Both the position numbers and the translations under genes were made by a program. Positions 26,622 through 35,608 of a DNA stretch of 64,000 bases are shown here, one piece after another. The notes under the pieces are model-generated. The model did no database searches, had not been told where the DNA came from, and saw only the letters and a program-made list of their open reading frames with translations. The DNA comes from JBGRQA01 sp041725895 (lineage in GTDB: Bacteria; Bacteroidota; Bacteroidia; Bacteroidales; Marinifilaceae): positions 124,001 to 188,000 of the forward strand of contig JBGRQA010000006.1 in assembly GCA_041725895.1 (NCBI GenBank). The letters run 5' to 3'. Positions within the stretch are counted from its first letter, which is position 1, and each line of letters opens with the position of its first letter.

Positions 26622-28484
26622 ATGGCAGATAATAAACTTTTTAGTGAATTCGCACCCAACTCTACGCAAGAGTGGATCGACAAAATCACTAAAGACCTTA
26701 AAGGGGCTGACTTCGACAGAAAGTTGGTTTGGAGAACAAACGAAGGATTCAATGTTCAGCCTTTCTACAGACTGGAAAACATGGAGGACAAGAAGTTCAT
26801 GGATACCTATCCAGGCGACTTCCCTTACGTTCGTGGAAATAAGAAGGACAACAACAACTGGTTCGTTCGTCAGGACATCATCGTTAAGGATGTAAAAGCT
26901 GCAAACGAAAAAGCATTGGATATCTTAAACAAAGGTATCGAGTCTCTGGGTTTTGTATTGGACTACAAAGAACTGAGCAAAGAAGAATTGGAAACCTTGC
27001 TAAAGGATATCTATCTGGATTGCATCGAAATTAACTTCGTAAAGTCTCACAATTCAGTTGAATTAGTGAAAAACCTGAAGCTAATTGCAGCAGATAAAGG
27101 TGTAGCTTTAGACAAAATCCAGGGTGGCATCTCTATTGATCCATTGGCAAACTTCAGCTTGAGTGGAACTTTCTGCCACGGAGAAGAAAGCGCTTTCGAT
27201 TACCTGAAAGAGGTTGTTGAAGCAGCTAAAGATCTTGCTAACTTCAAAGTTGTAGCTGTTGGCGGTAAAATCTTCAACAACTCAGGATCTTCTATCGTTG
27301 AAGAACTTGGTTTCAGTTTGGCTGCCGGTGCTGAATACATGGCTCAGTTGACTGAACGTGGTCTTTCTGTTGAAGAAGTTGCTCCTAAAGTGCGTTTCCA
27401 CTTTGCTACCGGTGCAAAATACTTCATGGAGATTGCTAAACTAAGAGCAGGACGTATGCTTTGGGCTCAAATGATGAAAGCATTCGGTGCCAAGCAAGAC
27501 GAGACTTGTAAAATGTATGTACACGCTGAGACTTCTAACTGGAACAAAACCGTTTACGACCCATATGTAAACATGTTGCGTTCTCAAACCGAAACAATGT
27601 CAGCAGTATTAGGTGGATTGGATTCCTTTACCGTAAATCCATTCAACGAAGTGTACGAAGACACTACTGAATTCTCAGAGCGTATCGCTCGCAACCAGCA
27701 ACTGTTGCTGAAGGAAGAATCTCACTTCGGGCAAATCGCTGACCCATCTGCTGGATCTTACTATATTGAATCTCTTACTGAATCAATCGCTGAAGAAGCA
27801 TGGAAACTGTTCCTGGAAGTACAGGAAAAAGGTGGTTACCTTGCTGCATTCAAGGCTGGTTTCGTTCAGGAAACCATCAAAGCAACCGCTCAGAAGAGAG
27901 ATATGGCAGTAGCTACCCGTAAAGAAAACTTCCTGGGTACTAACCAATTCCCTAACTTCAACGAAATGATGCCTGAGCTAAATGCAGAGGTATTGGAAGT
28001 GAAGGACATGACTGCAGAAGGTGCTACTGTTGAAACTTTGAAAACCTACCGTGGTGCTCAAGCTTTTGAAGCACTTCGTTACAAAACTGATCTTTACAGC
28101 AAAGAAAACGGACGTCCTAAAGTAATGATGTTCCCTATCGGTAACCTGAACATGCGTAAAGCTCGTGCTCAGTTTGCTTGTAACTTCTTTGCCTGTGCCG
28201 GATTTGAGGTAAGCGACCACAACGGATTTACTACCGTTGAAGAAGGAGTAAAATATGTAACAGAAAACAACGCCAACATTGTTGTAATCTGTAGCTCTGA
28301 TGACGAGTACGCTACTCTTGCTCCTGAAATCTACGAAGAGTTGAAAGGAAAAGCTACTGTTGTTGTAGCTGGTGCTCCTGCTTGTGCTGATGAATTGAAA
28401 GGAAAAGGTATCGAAAACTTCATCAATGTGAAGTCTAATGTACTGGAAACCCTTAAAGCTTACCAAGCTGAGTTGGGAATTTAA
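26622..28484 (+). CDS. mutA: methylmalonyl-CoA mutase, small (beta) subunit
   Basis: A 620-residue subunit that pairs with the downstream large subunit to interconvert succinyl-CoA and (R)-methylmalonyl-CoA. The barrel domain includes LFSEFAPNSTQEWIDKI at the N-terminus and RFHFATGAKYFMEIAKLRAGRMLW (quoted in parts: RFHFATG, MEIAKLRAGRMLW). The C-terminal Rossmann-like domain has IGNLNMRKAR where the large subunit has the B12-binding DxHxxG, so this subunit does not bind cobalamin, as is usual for MutA. The intergenic gap to the large subunit is 57 bp. Codon usage is strongly biased to CGT, GGT and GCT, consistent with high expression. Confidence 0.95.
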   Translation: MADNKLFSEFAPNSTQEWIDKITKDLKGADFDRKLVWRTNEGFNVQPFYRLENMEDKKFMDTYPGDFPYVRGNKKDNNNWFVRQDIIVKDVKAANEKALDILNKGIESLGFVLDYKELSKEELETLLKDIYLDCIEINFVKSHNSVELVKNLKLIAADKGVALDKIQGGISIDPLANFSLSGTFCHGEESAFDYLKEVVEAAKDLANFKVVAVGGKIFNNSGSSIVEELGFSLAAGAEYMAQLTERGLSVEEVAPKVRFHFATGAKYFMEIAKLRAGRMLWAQMMKAFGAKQDETCKMYVHAETSNWNKTVYDPYVNMLRSQTETMSAVLGGLDSFTVNPFNEVYEDTTEFSERIARNQQLLLKEESHFGQIADPSAGSYYIESLTESIAEEAWKLFLEVQEKGGYLAAFKAGFVQETIKATAQKRDMAVATRKENFLGTNQFPNFNEMMPELNAEVLEVKDMTAEGATVETLKTYRGAQAFEALRYKTDLYSKENGRPKVMMFPIGNLNMRKARAQFACNFFACAGFEVSDHNGFTTVEEGVKYVTENNANIVVICSSDDEYATLAPEIYEELKGKATVVVAGAPACADELKGKGIENFINVKSNVLETLKAYQAELGI

Positions 28485-28541
28485 TCACTGAGGAGAGCGA
28501 GAAACGTAGATTTTCAATTTTACTTCAAAAAGAATAAGATA

Positions 28542-30701
28542 ATGAAACCAAATTTTAAAGATATAAACATCAAGTCATCTCAGAGAGCAAACGAAACGGC
28601 TCAGGAATGGGAAAAAGCCAATTCCATTGAGAAAAACTGGATGACTGCAGAACAGATTCCTGTAAAACCTGTATTCAACAAGGAAGATCTGGAAGGCATG
28701 GAGCACCTGAACTATGTTTCCGGATTGCCACCATTCCTGCGTGGTCCTTACTCAGCAATGTACCCATTGCGTCCATGGACTGTACGTCAGTACGCGGGTT
28801 TCTCTACTGCAGAAGAATCAAACGCATTCTACCGTCGTAACCTAGCTGCTGGTCAGAAAGGTCTTTCTGTAGCATTTGACTTGGCTACTCACCGTGGATA
28901 CGATTCAGATCACCCACGTGTAATCGGTGATGTAGGTAAAGCAGGGGTAGCTATCGACTCTATCCTGGATATGGAAATTCTGTTCGATCAGATTCCATTG
29001 AACAAGATGTCTGTTTCTATGACAATGAACGGTGCTGTACTTCCTGTATTGGCATTCTACATTGTTGCTGGTTTGGAGCAAGGTGCTAAGCTGGAAGAGC
29101 TTTCCGGTACCATCCAGAACGACATCCTGAAAGAATTTATGGTGCGTAACACTTACATCTACCCACCAGAGTTCTCTATGAAAGTAATCGCTGATATCTT
29201 CGAGTACACTTCTCAAAAGATGCCTAAGTTCAACTCTATCTCTATCTCCGGATACCACATGCAGGAAGCAGGTGCCACCGCTGATATCGAGTTGGCTTAT
29301 ACTTTGGCTGATGGTTTGGAATACTTGAAGAAAGGTGTGGAAGCTGGATTGGATATCGATGCATTTGCTCCTCGTTTGTCTTTCTTCTGGGCTATCGGTA
29401 TGAACCACTTCATGGAGATTGCCAAAATGAGAGCAGGTCGTCTTCTTTGGGCTAAGATCGTGAAGCAATTCGGTCCTAAGAACCCAAAATCTATGGCACT
29501 GCGTACTCACTCACAAACTTCAGGTTGGTCATTGACCGAGCAGGATCCATTCAACAACGTTGGACGTACCTGTATTGAAGCAATGGCTGCTTCACTGGGT
29601 CACACTCAGTCGCTGCACACCAACGCATTGGATGAAGCGATTGCATTGCCTACCGACTTCTCTGCACGTATTGCTCGTAATACTCAGATCTACATCCAGG
29701 ATGAATCAACCATCTGTAGAGCTGTTGATCCTTGGGCTGGTTCTTACTATGTTGAGTCTCTGACTCAGGAATTGGTAGAAAAAGCCTGGGCTCACATCGA
29801 GGAAGTTGAGAAACTAGGTGGTATGGCGAAAGCTATCGAGTCTGGTATTCCTAAACTTCGTATCGAAGAGGCTGCTGCCCGTACTCAGGCTAAGATCGAT
29901 GCCGGTACTCAAACTATCGTAGGTACTAACAAATACCGTTTGGAGAAAGAAGATCCTTTGGATATTCTTGAGGTAGACAACACTGCTGTACGTACTGCTC
30001 AGATTGAACGTCTGAAGAAATTGCGTGAGAATCGTGATGAGAAAGCAGTACAGGAAGCTCTGGAAGCCATCACTGCTTGTGCTAACGGTGGTGAAGGTAA
30101 CCTGTTGGATCTTGCTGTTAAAGCAGCACAAGCTCGTGCTTCTTTGGGTGAGATCTCTGATGCATGTGAGAAAATTTGTGGTAGATATAAAGCTGTAATT
30201 AGAACCGTGTCAGGAGTATATTCTTCAGAATCAAAAGATGATGCAGACTTCGCCAAGGCTAAAGAATTGGCTGACAAGTTTGCTGAAACCGCTGGACGTC
30301 GTCCTCGTATCATGATCGCTAAGATGGGTCAGGACGGTCACGACCGTGGTGGTAAAGTAGTAGCAACCGGTTTCGCCGATATGGGATTCGACGTGGATAT
30401 GGGACCATTGTTCCAGACTCCAGAGGAATCTGCTAAGCAAGCCGTTGAGAACGATGTTCACATCGTAGGGGTTTCTTCCCTGGCTGCTGGTCACAAAACT
30501 TTGGTTCCTGCCATTATCGAGGAGTTGAAGAAACTGGGTCGTGAGGACATCATGGTAACTGCCGGTGGTGTAATCCCAGCTCAGGACTACGATTTCCTAT
30601 ACGAGGCTGGTGTAGTTGGTGTATTTGGTCCTGGTACCAAAGTATCCAAGTGTGCTATCCAAATGTTGGAAATCTTGATCGAAGCAAACAAAGAAGACTA
30701 A
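28542..30701 (+). CDS. mutB: methylmalonyl-CoA mutase, large (alpha) subunit
   Basis: A 719-residue adenosylcobalamin-dependent catalytic subunit. The N-terminal TIM barrel contains RGPYSAMYPLRPWTVRQYAG, SVSMTMNGAVLPVLAFY, and RLSFFWAIGMNHFMEIAK, all hallmark segments. The C-terminal B12 domain has DGHDRGGKVVATGFADMGF with the DxHxxG lower-ligand His, then GVSSLAAGH and VTAGGVIP. The enzyme is needed to make propionate from succinate or to assimilate propionate. Its cofactor demand links it to the cobalamin-riboswitch uptake genes at 30.9-34.5 kb. A rho-independent terminator follows at 30726. Confidence 0.97.
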   Translation: MKPNFKDINIKSSQRANETAQEWEKANSIEKNWMTAEQIPVKPVFNKEDLEGMEHLNYVSGLPPFLRGPYSAMYPLRPWTVRQYAGFSTAEESNAFYRRNLAAGQKGLSVAFDLATHRGYDSDHPRVIGDVGKAGVAIDSILDMEILFDQIPLNKMSVSMTMNGAVLPVLAFYIVAGLEQGAKLEELSGTIQNDILKEFMVRNTYIYPPEFSMKVIADIFEYTSQKMPKFNSISISGYHMQEAGATADIELAYTLADGLEYLKKGVEAGLDIDAFAPRLSFFWAIGMNHFMEIAKMRAGRLLWAKIVKQFGPKNPKSMALRTHSQTSGWSLTEQDPFNNVGRTCIEAMAASLGHTQSLHTNALDEAIALPTDFSARIARNTQIYIQDESTICRAVDPWAGSYYVESLTQELVEKAWAHIEEVEKLGGMAKAIESGIPKLRIEEAAARTQAKIDAGTQTIVGTNKYRLEKEDPLDILEVDNTAVRTAQIERLKKLRENRDEKAVQEALEAITACANGGEGNLLDLAVKAAQARASLGEISDACEKICGRYKAVIRTVSGVYSSESKDDADFAKAKELADKFAETAGRRPRIMIAKMGQDGHDRGGKVVATGFADMGFDVDMGPLFQTPEESAKQAVENDVHIVGVSSLAAGHKTLVPAIIEELKKLGREDIMVTAGGVIPAQDYDFLYEAGVVGVFGPGTKVSKCAIQMLEILIEANKED

Positions 30702-30725
30702 ATAAGTACCTTCTTATACTATCAG

Positions 30726-30758
30726 AAAGAGGAAGCCGCAAAGCTTCCTCTTTTTTTT
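30726..30758 (+). terminator. terminator of mutAB
   Basis: Stem GAGGAAGC / GCTTCCTC (extended by A-T pairs) with loop CGCAAA and a run of eight or more T, 25 nt after the mutB stop. Confidence 0.9.
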
Positions 30759-30814
30759 CCTCCTTCTCCAAAAACTGTTCAAATCTATAGGTCTGAGCAG
30801 TACGGTCCGAATCA

Positions 30815-30850
30815 TAAAAAAACTTGCATCCCTTAAGCAGAGATGCAAGC
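30815..30850 (-). terminator. terminator of the CbiK-like/TonB receptor operon
   Basis: On the minus strand CTTGCATC / GATGCAAG form a stem with an 11-nt loop followed by a T-run (plus-strand A-run 30816-30822). It lies about 30 nt after the CbiK-like stop. Confidence 0.8.
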
Positions 30851-30878
30851 CCTAAACAAGTAATCTATTAGAGAGTGC

Positions 30879-31754
30879 TTAATTCTCTTTAACCTCTTTC
30901 AAATGCTTTCCCCAAATTGCAACGATATCGTCGTAATCACCTAATCCTTTTAGTACGGTTTTTACGGCATATCCTTTTGCTTCCAATACTGTCTTCCAGC
31001 TATCTTCTTCATCGCCGGCCATATCATTGTTGGCATGATCACCTGCCACAGACATAAGAGGAGTCACTGTAACAGTTTTAATTCCGGTTTTCTCCAACTT
31101 GGCAATAACATCATCCAGGGTTGGTGAAGCCTCAACTGTCCCTACAAAGAAATTAGCTGCTTTAGCTGTCAATTTCTCTTGAAAACGGCTGTAACGATCA
31201 TTTGCTTCATGATGAGTACCATGACCCATAAAAACAACTGCCTCACCAGCCTCTTTCTCGGCTTTGAATACATCTACCAGGATATCTCCCAACTCATCCA
31301 AATCACTATCATCATACATCAGAGGATGTCCAAGAGAAACTTTCATTCCCTCATTTTCCTTCACAAATTTTTCCATAGTAGCCTTCAGGTCATTGTACTC
31401 TGCACCTGGAATTACGTGCAATGATTGAAGAATGATTTTCGAAAATCCATCCTCCTTCATTTTTTTCATAGCCTCCTCCGGAGAGTCTATATCTTCACCT
31501 CTTCCTAAAAGAATATTGCGAATAATATGAGAAGTATAAGCCCAACGCACCTCCATATTTGAGTACTCTTTCTTTACCTCCTCTTCAATATTCTTAAAAG
31601 TATCCTTAGGTCCTGGATAAGATGATCCAAAAGTCACCAAAAGAATTCCTTCCTTCTCCCCTAGCTCTTTCTTGTCGTCATCGTCATCAGAACATGCCGT
31701 AAAAAGTAAGGCACTAGTCAGCAATAGTAGTAAGCTTTGTTTTAAAAATTTCAT
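30879..31754 (-). CDS. lipoprotein CbiK-like sirohydrochlorin chelatase / tetrapyrrole-binding protein
   Basis: A 291-residue protein: lipoprotein signal (lipobox LFTAC ~18-22), an Asp/Lys-rich tether (SDDDDDKKE), then a CbiK-type chelatase domain. Family segments: ILLVTFGSSYPGPKDTFKNIE, WAYTSHIIRNIL, LQSLHVIPGAEYNDL (metal-ligand His), VVFMGHGTHHEANDRY (metal-ligand His) and VTVTPLMSVAGDHANNDMAG (further His). Cytosolic CbiK inserts cobalt into sirohydrochlorin; exported versions are known, including the P. gingivalis IhtB haem-binding lipoprotein. The start was chosen to give the lipoprotein signal. It is 102 bp downstream of a TonB receptor under a cobalamin riboswitch, favouring a surface or periplasmic corrinoid role. 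Confidence 0.85.
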   Translation of the reverse strand: MKFLKQSLLLLLTSALLFTACSDDDDDKKELGEKEGILLVTFGSSYPGPKDTFKNIEEEVKKEYSNMEVRWAYTSHIIRNILLGRGEDIDSPEEAMKKMKEDGFSKIILQSLHVIPGAEYNDLKATMEKFVKENEGMKVSLGHPLMYDDSDLDELGDILVDVFKAEKEAGEAVVFMGHGTHHEANDRYSRFQEKLTAKAANFFVGTVEASPTLDDVIAKLEKTGIKTVTVTPLMSVAGDHANNDMAGDEEDSWKTVLEAKGYAVKTVLKGLGDYDDIVAIWGKHLKEVKEN

Positions 31755-31856
31755 AATTTTTTGATTTAGTATTGGTTTATATATTGTGCTAACAGTCGAC
31801 TGAAATGAGTATTTAAGTTCCACCCACCGGCAGTTGTAGCACTTTCTTATTTTCAA

Positions 31857-34109
31857 CTATTCAGCAAAACGGATATTCACCCCACAAAAGAAAGTTCGTC
31901 CCGGACTTAGAGTACTATAGTAGGATCCATAGGGTTTTTCATCCACATAATCGAACAGGTTGTTTACTCCTACTGTAGCCTCAAATTTGATTTTTCCAAC
32001 ATTGGCAAAATGATGAGAAGTGGTTAATTTCCATAAATTGTAGGCATCAGCCTGCCCGTCCTCATAAAATCTTTCGGATTGTATTCGTCCAAACAAACTC
32101 ACATTAAGACCGTATCGATCCCAAGAGCCATCCCAGGAAAAACGCAAGTTTCCGTAGTGTTCAGCCGTACCATTCAAGCGCACATTTTCAGTTTCGTTTT
32201 CAGCATTCACATAGCTGTAGCCACCCCCCATAGTAAAACCTTTGCCTATATACAGGCTACACAAAAAATCGATTCCCCGACTTCTTGCATTGGCTATATT
32301 GTAGTGTACCTTGGTTTGTTTCACGCCTCTTTCTGCGGCTTCTTCACTGGTTTCCACAATCCTGTAATCGATTAAATCTTTAATTTGATTATCAAAAGCT
32401 GTAAACGATAATGTGAGGTCCTCAATTTGATATTCCGCCGAAAGCGAATAGTAATTTGATTTCTGAGGTTTTAAATTTCGATTTCCCAAATAAAGTCGGT
32501 GCGACCCCATGCTTTCTTTCTCATATTCATAAAAAAGCTCTTTTAAGCTTGGCACTTTAAAACCATTGGCATAAGTTGCTCTAAAATTGAATTGGGATAA
32601 TTTATAGAGAGCCGATAGTTTAGGGGTGACGATATCACCAAAAGTCATGTGATGAATAAAACGCAGGCCTCCAACCAAACTTAAGTTCTCAAATATCCGA
32701 AGTTCATCCTGCGCATAAAGTGAAACCGAATAGGCATTCACCGATTCATCATTCAATCGATATTCCGACTCAAGAATCTCATTCGCATGTTCAGCCCCAA
32801 CACTCAAGGTATTGTTTTCATTTAGATGAAAAACACCCTTCAAATGGAAGGACTGACGAAGTTGATCGGTATTTTTATATTTATCGCCTGGGTAGAATGT
32901 AACCTGCTTCTCCCCCTCTTTGGTGGTAAACCGAACATTGTATTTGCCCTTGTAATGGTAGTAATAATTATAATTGTCGGAACTGACATCAAGTGTTATA
33001 TAGTTTCTGTTCTTCAATAGATATTTAGCCCCCAAAGCATAGCTATGATTCTTGTAGTAGTAACCATATCTCTTGACACTCATCGGAAATACCACATCCT
33101 TTTCGTACAATGAACCGGTAAGATAAAAACTCAGATTGCAAGTTGGGTTGTAAGAAATTCTCTGTTTGATTTCGTAGTCATGAAATTCATTTACAGCCTT
33201 GGCCTCGGTAGGCAAAAACTTTGAAAGAGAAGGATCTTTGGCCCATTTCCTATTGAGTTCTAGAGAACTTAACTGCCATCCATTGGATTGTTTTCTGGTA
33301 AAATTGGTAGAAGATTTAAATTTCCCCTTATTGATATCTATGGAATTATATTGTTGCCATTCCCCATACTCCCCGATTCGGGTATCATTTTCGACACTAA
33401 GCTTGTTTTGGGATTGCTTGGTTATGATATTGATTACTCCGGCAATTGCCTCAGAACCATAAAGAGAAGATGAGGCACCTTTTACAACTTCAATTTGCTT
33501 GATTTTGCCAGGATTAATCCTGTTTAAATCGCTCTGCCCTCCAATATCTCCATAGAGCCGTTGCCCATCAACCAAAATGAGGATATAATCGTTGCTGAGA
33601 CCATTCAATTGCATTCTGGATCCCATAAGATTAGGACTAAAATCGAAGGAAGGACTAACCTTTTCAAGTACTTCCTCCAAATTTCTTCCCGACACCTCTT
33701 TCACCAACTTGGGAGAAAACAATTCCGTTTGAACAGGAGCGCTTTTTACCTGATATCTTGTTCCCGTCCCTGTAACAACCACCTCTTCCAGCTGATTGTT
33801 TACTTTTTCCAGTTCAAAATCGAAACATTTATCTCCTGATTTGATCTCTATGTTTCTAACCAACCTTCGATATCCTGAAAAAGAAACCACCAACTGATAC
33901 TTACCAGGAGATAATTTTGAGAGGTTATAAATTCCATTTACATTCGTTGCAGTACCAATACTTGTACCCCCCAAGTAAACACTGGCCCCCAGAACAGGCA
34001 TTTCAGTCTCTTTCGCAGTTACTTTACCCGATACCGTGAGGTTTTGAGCCAACAGATTGCTACTTATCAAAAGAAACAATCCCAATAAAAAGTAATTAAT
34101 TTTATGCAT
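31857..34109 (-). CDS. TonB-dependent receptor, probably for corrinoids
   Basis: A 750-residue outer-membrane receptor. Signal peptide ~1-21 (ending LLAQ); a carboxypeptidase-regulatory-like domain (~22-105, GKVTAKETEMPVLGASVYL, GIYNLSKLSPGKYQLVVSFSG); plug domain ~115-230 (LEEVVVTGTGTRYQVKSAP, SLYGSEAIAGVINIITK); and a 22-strand barrel ending in an aromatic-rich strand (RTFFCGVNIRFAE). The first residues of the plug contain the likely TonB box region (EEVVVTGTG). The cobalamin riboswitch in its leader indicates a BtuB-type substrate, vitamin B12 or other corrinoids. Haem is an alternative for similar receptor/CbiK-like pairs in relatives. Confidence 0.9.
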   Translation of the reverse strand: MHKINYFLLGLFLLISSNLLAQNLTVSGKVTAKETEMPVLGASVYLGGTSIGTATNVNGIYNLSKLSPGKYQLVVSFSGYRRLVRNIEIKSGDKCFDFELEKVNNQLEEVVVTGTGTRYQVKSAPVQTELFSPKLVKEVSGRNLEEVLEKVSPSFDFSPNLMGSRMQLNGLSNDYILILVDGQRLYGDIGGQSDLNRINPGKIKQIEVVKGASSSLYGSEAIAGVINIITKQSQNKLSVENDTRIGEYGEWQQYNSIDINKGKFKSSTNFTRKQSNGWQLSSLELNRKWAKDPSLSKFLPTEAKAVNEFHDYEIKQRISYNPTCNLSFYLTGSLYEKDVVFPMSVKRYGYYYKNHSYALGAKYLLKNRNYITLDVSSDNYNYYYHYKGKYNVRFTTKEGEKQVTFYPGDKYKNTDQLRQSFHLKGVFHLNENNTLSVGAEHANEILESEYRLNDESVNAYSVSLYAQDELRIFENLSLVGGLRFIHHMTFGDIVTPKLSALYKLSQFNFRATYANGFKVPSLKELFYEYEKESMGSHRLYLGNRNLKPQKSNYYSLSAEYQIEDLTLSFTAFDNQIKDLIDYRIVETSEEAAERGVKQTKVHYNIANARSRGIDFLCSLYIGKGFTMGGGYSYVNAENETENVRLNGTAEHYGNLRFSWDGSWDRYGLNVSLFGRIQSERFYEDGQADAYNLWKLTTSHHFANVGKIKFEATVGVNNLFDYVDEKPYGSYYSTLSPGRTFFCGVNIRFAE

Positions 34110-34254
34110 GACTTGCTCGTTTTAAAACACGAACACTCTGCATCCAAGAGGTTCCCCTAGTACACGTACAGATCCCACAAAATATATAATGCGTAGCATC
34201 AAGATGGTTCTGAACATCTTCTTCTATTCCCGGAAGCAAAATGTTAATATATAA

Positions 34255-34443
34255 TTGACTGGCAGGTCTTCTGGCTTACCCCAGTTTAAAAAGCCTTCCC
34301 ATCCCTTCCGATAACTACCGGAACTGAACAGTGGCAAAGAATTTTTTAAACTTTTACGGGGATTACAGCTGCGGGTACAGCCCCGGATTCACACCGGGTT
34401 CCCTTGCGTCGAATGTAGAATACATCGACTACCTAATCGGTGG
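34255..34443 (-). promoter_or_regulatory. cobalamin (AdoCbl-type) riboswitch
   Basis: Reading the minus strand, CCGGTGTGAATCCGGGGCTG, then CCCGCAGCTGTAATCCCC, CCACTGTTC and finally the B12 box AAGCCAGAAGACCTGCC occur in the conserved order. This is the classical cobalamin riboswitch core. It lies about 145 nt upstream of the TonB receptor start, so cobalamin should repress expression. Confidence 0.95.
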
Positions 34444-34473
34444 CAAACATACATAATTTATATTCGAAACAAA
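34444..34473 (-). promoter_or_regulatory. promoter of the riboswitch-controlled operon
   Basis: On the minus strand, TTTG (34473-34470), an 18-nt spacer and TATGTTTG (34451-34444) make a near-consensus Bacteroidota promoter. The predicted transcript starts at the riboswitch 5' end. Confidence 0.75.
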
Positions 34474-34614
34474 ACTTTTGCATTTCGGAATTAATCATTT
34501 CTACAACATAATAAGAGCTTATCCAAACCTGAGCAATATGAAACTAGAATTCAATACAAATCTTTATCGTTACTGAAAAAACTCTATCTTTCGCTAAATA
34601 AAAAACCAGAAAAC

Positions 34615-35130
34615 ATGCGAATTAGCTTCCTACTTATGCTACTCTTTTGCTGCACTTCAAATCTGTGGTCACAGGAATTCAACCAAACCCTTATTGATCC
34701 CAGGATCAACAAGGAGATTCTATCCGGTCCCGTCACCATGGAAGCCTTTCAATTTGATTTATGTAAGAATTGGTACAAATCTGAATACAACAACTACTCT
34801 CCCTCCAAAAGAACAATGAAAAAACTGCGAGAAGAAAAATTCAATAATATTACTTTCACAATCGCTCTTGGCAGCTGGTGTCACGATAGTCACAGGGAAG
34901 TACCTCGATTCATGAAAACATTAAAACAGATTAATTATCCCGTATCCAAAGTGAAGCTTTTTGCTCTTGATTCATACAAAAATGCCCCCGGTTTCGATCC
35001 CCAAACAATGAATATCCTAAAAGTACCCACATTTATCATTTACCGTAACGGGCAGGAAATTGGACGTATAATTGAAACACCAAAACGTAGACTGGAAAAG
35101 GACCTTTTACAGATTATAGTTAAAAATTAG
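34615..35130 (+). CDS. secreted thioredoxin-fold protein
   Basis: A 171-residue exported protein (signal ~1-19, ending NLWSQ). The domain includes TFTIALGSWCHDSHREVPRF, in which the usual WCxxC thiol site is WCHDS, so only the first Cys remains. LKVPTFIIYRNGQEIGRI supplies the cis-Pro and final strands. It resembles Bacteroidota thioredoxin-family proteins that lack the resolving Cys. It is probably periplasmic, with a thiol-transfer or binding rather than a disulfide reductase role. It is followed by a DUF4190-like gene that has its own -7 element, directly after this stop. Confidence 0.8.
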   Translation: MRISFLLMLLFCCTSNLWSQEFNQTLIDPRINKEILSGPVTMEAFQFDLCKNWYKSEYNNYSPSKRTMKKLREEKFNNITFTIALGSWCHDSHREVPRFMKTLKQINYPVSKVKLFALDSYKNAPGFDPQTMNILKVPTFIIYRNGQEIGRIIETPKRRLEKDLLQIIVKN

Positions 35131-35138
35131 TATATTTG
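35131..35138 (+). promoter_or_regulatory. -7 promoter element of the DUF4190-like gene
   Basis: TATATTTG matches TAnnTTTG immediately after the preceding stop codon, 27 nt upstream of the DUF4190-like start. No strong -33 match. Confidence 0.45.
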
Positions 35139-35164
35139 ATCAGAGATCAACGAACAACATAGTA

Positions 35165-35608
35165 ATGGAACGAATTCAAACCAACGCAGGACAAGGCCTG
35201 GGAATTGCAGGTCTTATTCTTGGAATCCTCGCCTTTTTACTTGCCTTTATCCCTTGTGTAGGACTTTTTGCTCTTGTCCCAGGGGTTCTTGCAATTATCT
35301 TAAGCTCTATCGGACTTACCCAAGCTCGTAGACATGATGGAGCTAAAGGCCTAAACATTGGTGCTCTCTCGGTATCTATCATTGGTACTTGTATTGCCCT
35401 GGTGTGGTTATTTCTTATCGTTGGGATTGCCTCTCTTGAGGAAGAGGACATTCAAAATGCCATTGAAACCATCATTGAGGAAACCTCCTCTTGCAATCCC
35501 GACTTAATTGAGCGGGTAGATGAATTGGAACAACAATTGGATAGTTTGGATCAGATCACTATAGAGGTCGATTCCCTGGAAATTAAAATTGAAACTGAAG
35601 GTGATTGA
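35165..35608 (+). CDS. DUF4190-like membrane protein
   Basis: A 147-residue inner-membrane protein. Two or three hydrophobic segments in the first 95 residues (GIAGLILGILAFLLAFIPCV, LFALVPGVLAIILSSIGL, LNIGALSVSIIGTCIALVW) alternate with an R-rich loop (TQARRHDGAKG), as in DUF4190. The C-terminal ~50 residues are acidic and heptad-like (RVDELEQQLDSLDQITIEVDS), probably a cytoplasmic or periplasmic coiled coil. Its 3' end overlaps the next gene, suggesting coupling. Function unknown. Confidence 0.72.
   Translation: MERIQTNAGQGLGIAGLILGILAFLLAFIPCVGLFALVPGVLAIILSSIGLTQARRHDGAKGLNIGALSVSIIGTCIALVWLFLIVGIASLEEEDIQNAIETIIEETSSCNPDLIERVDELEQQLDSLDQITIEVDSLEIKIETEGD

Noticed and set aside
28095..28180. 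Loss of the B12-binding His in the small mutase subunit as a defect
   Set aside because: MutA-type small subunits normally lack the cobalamin ligand; only the large subunit needs it.
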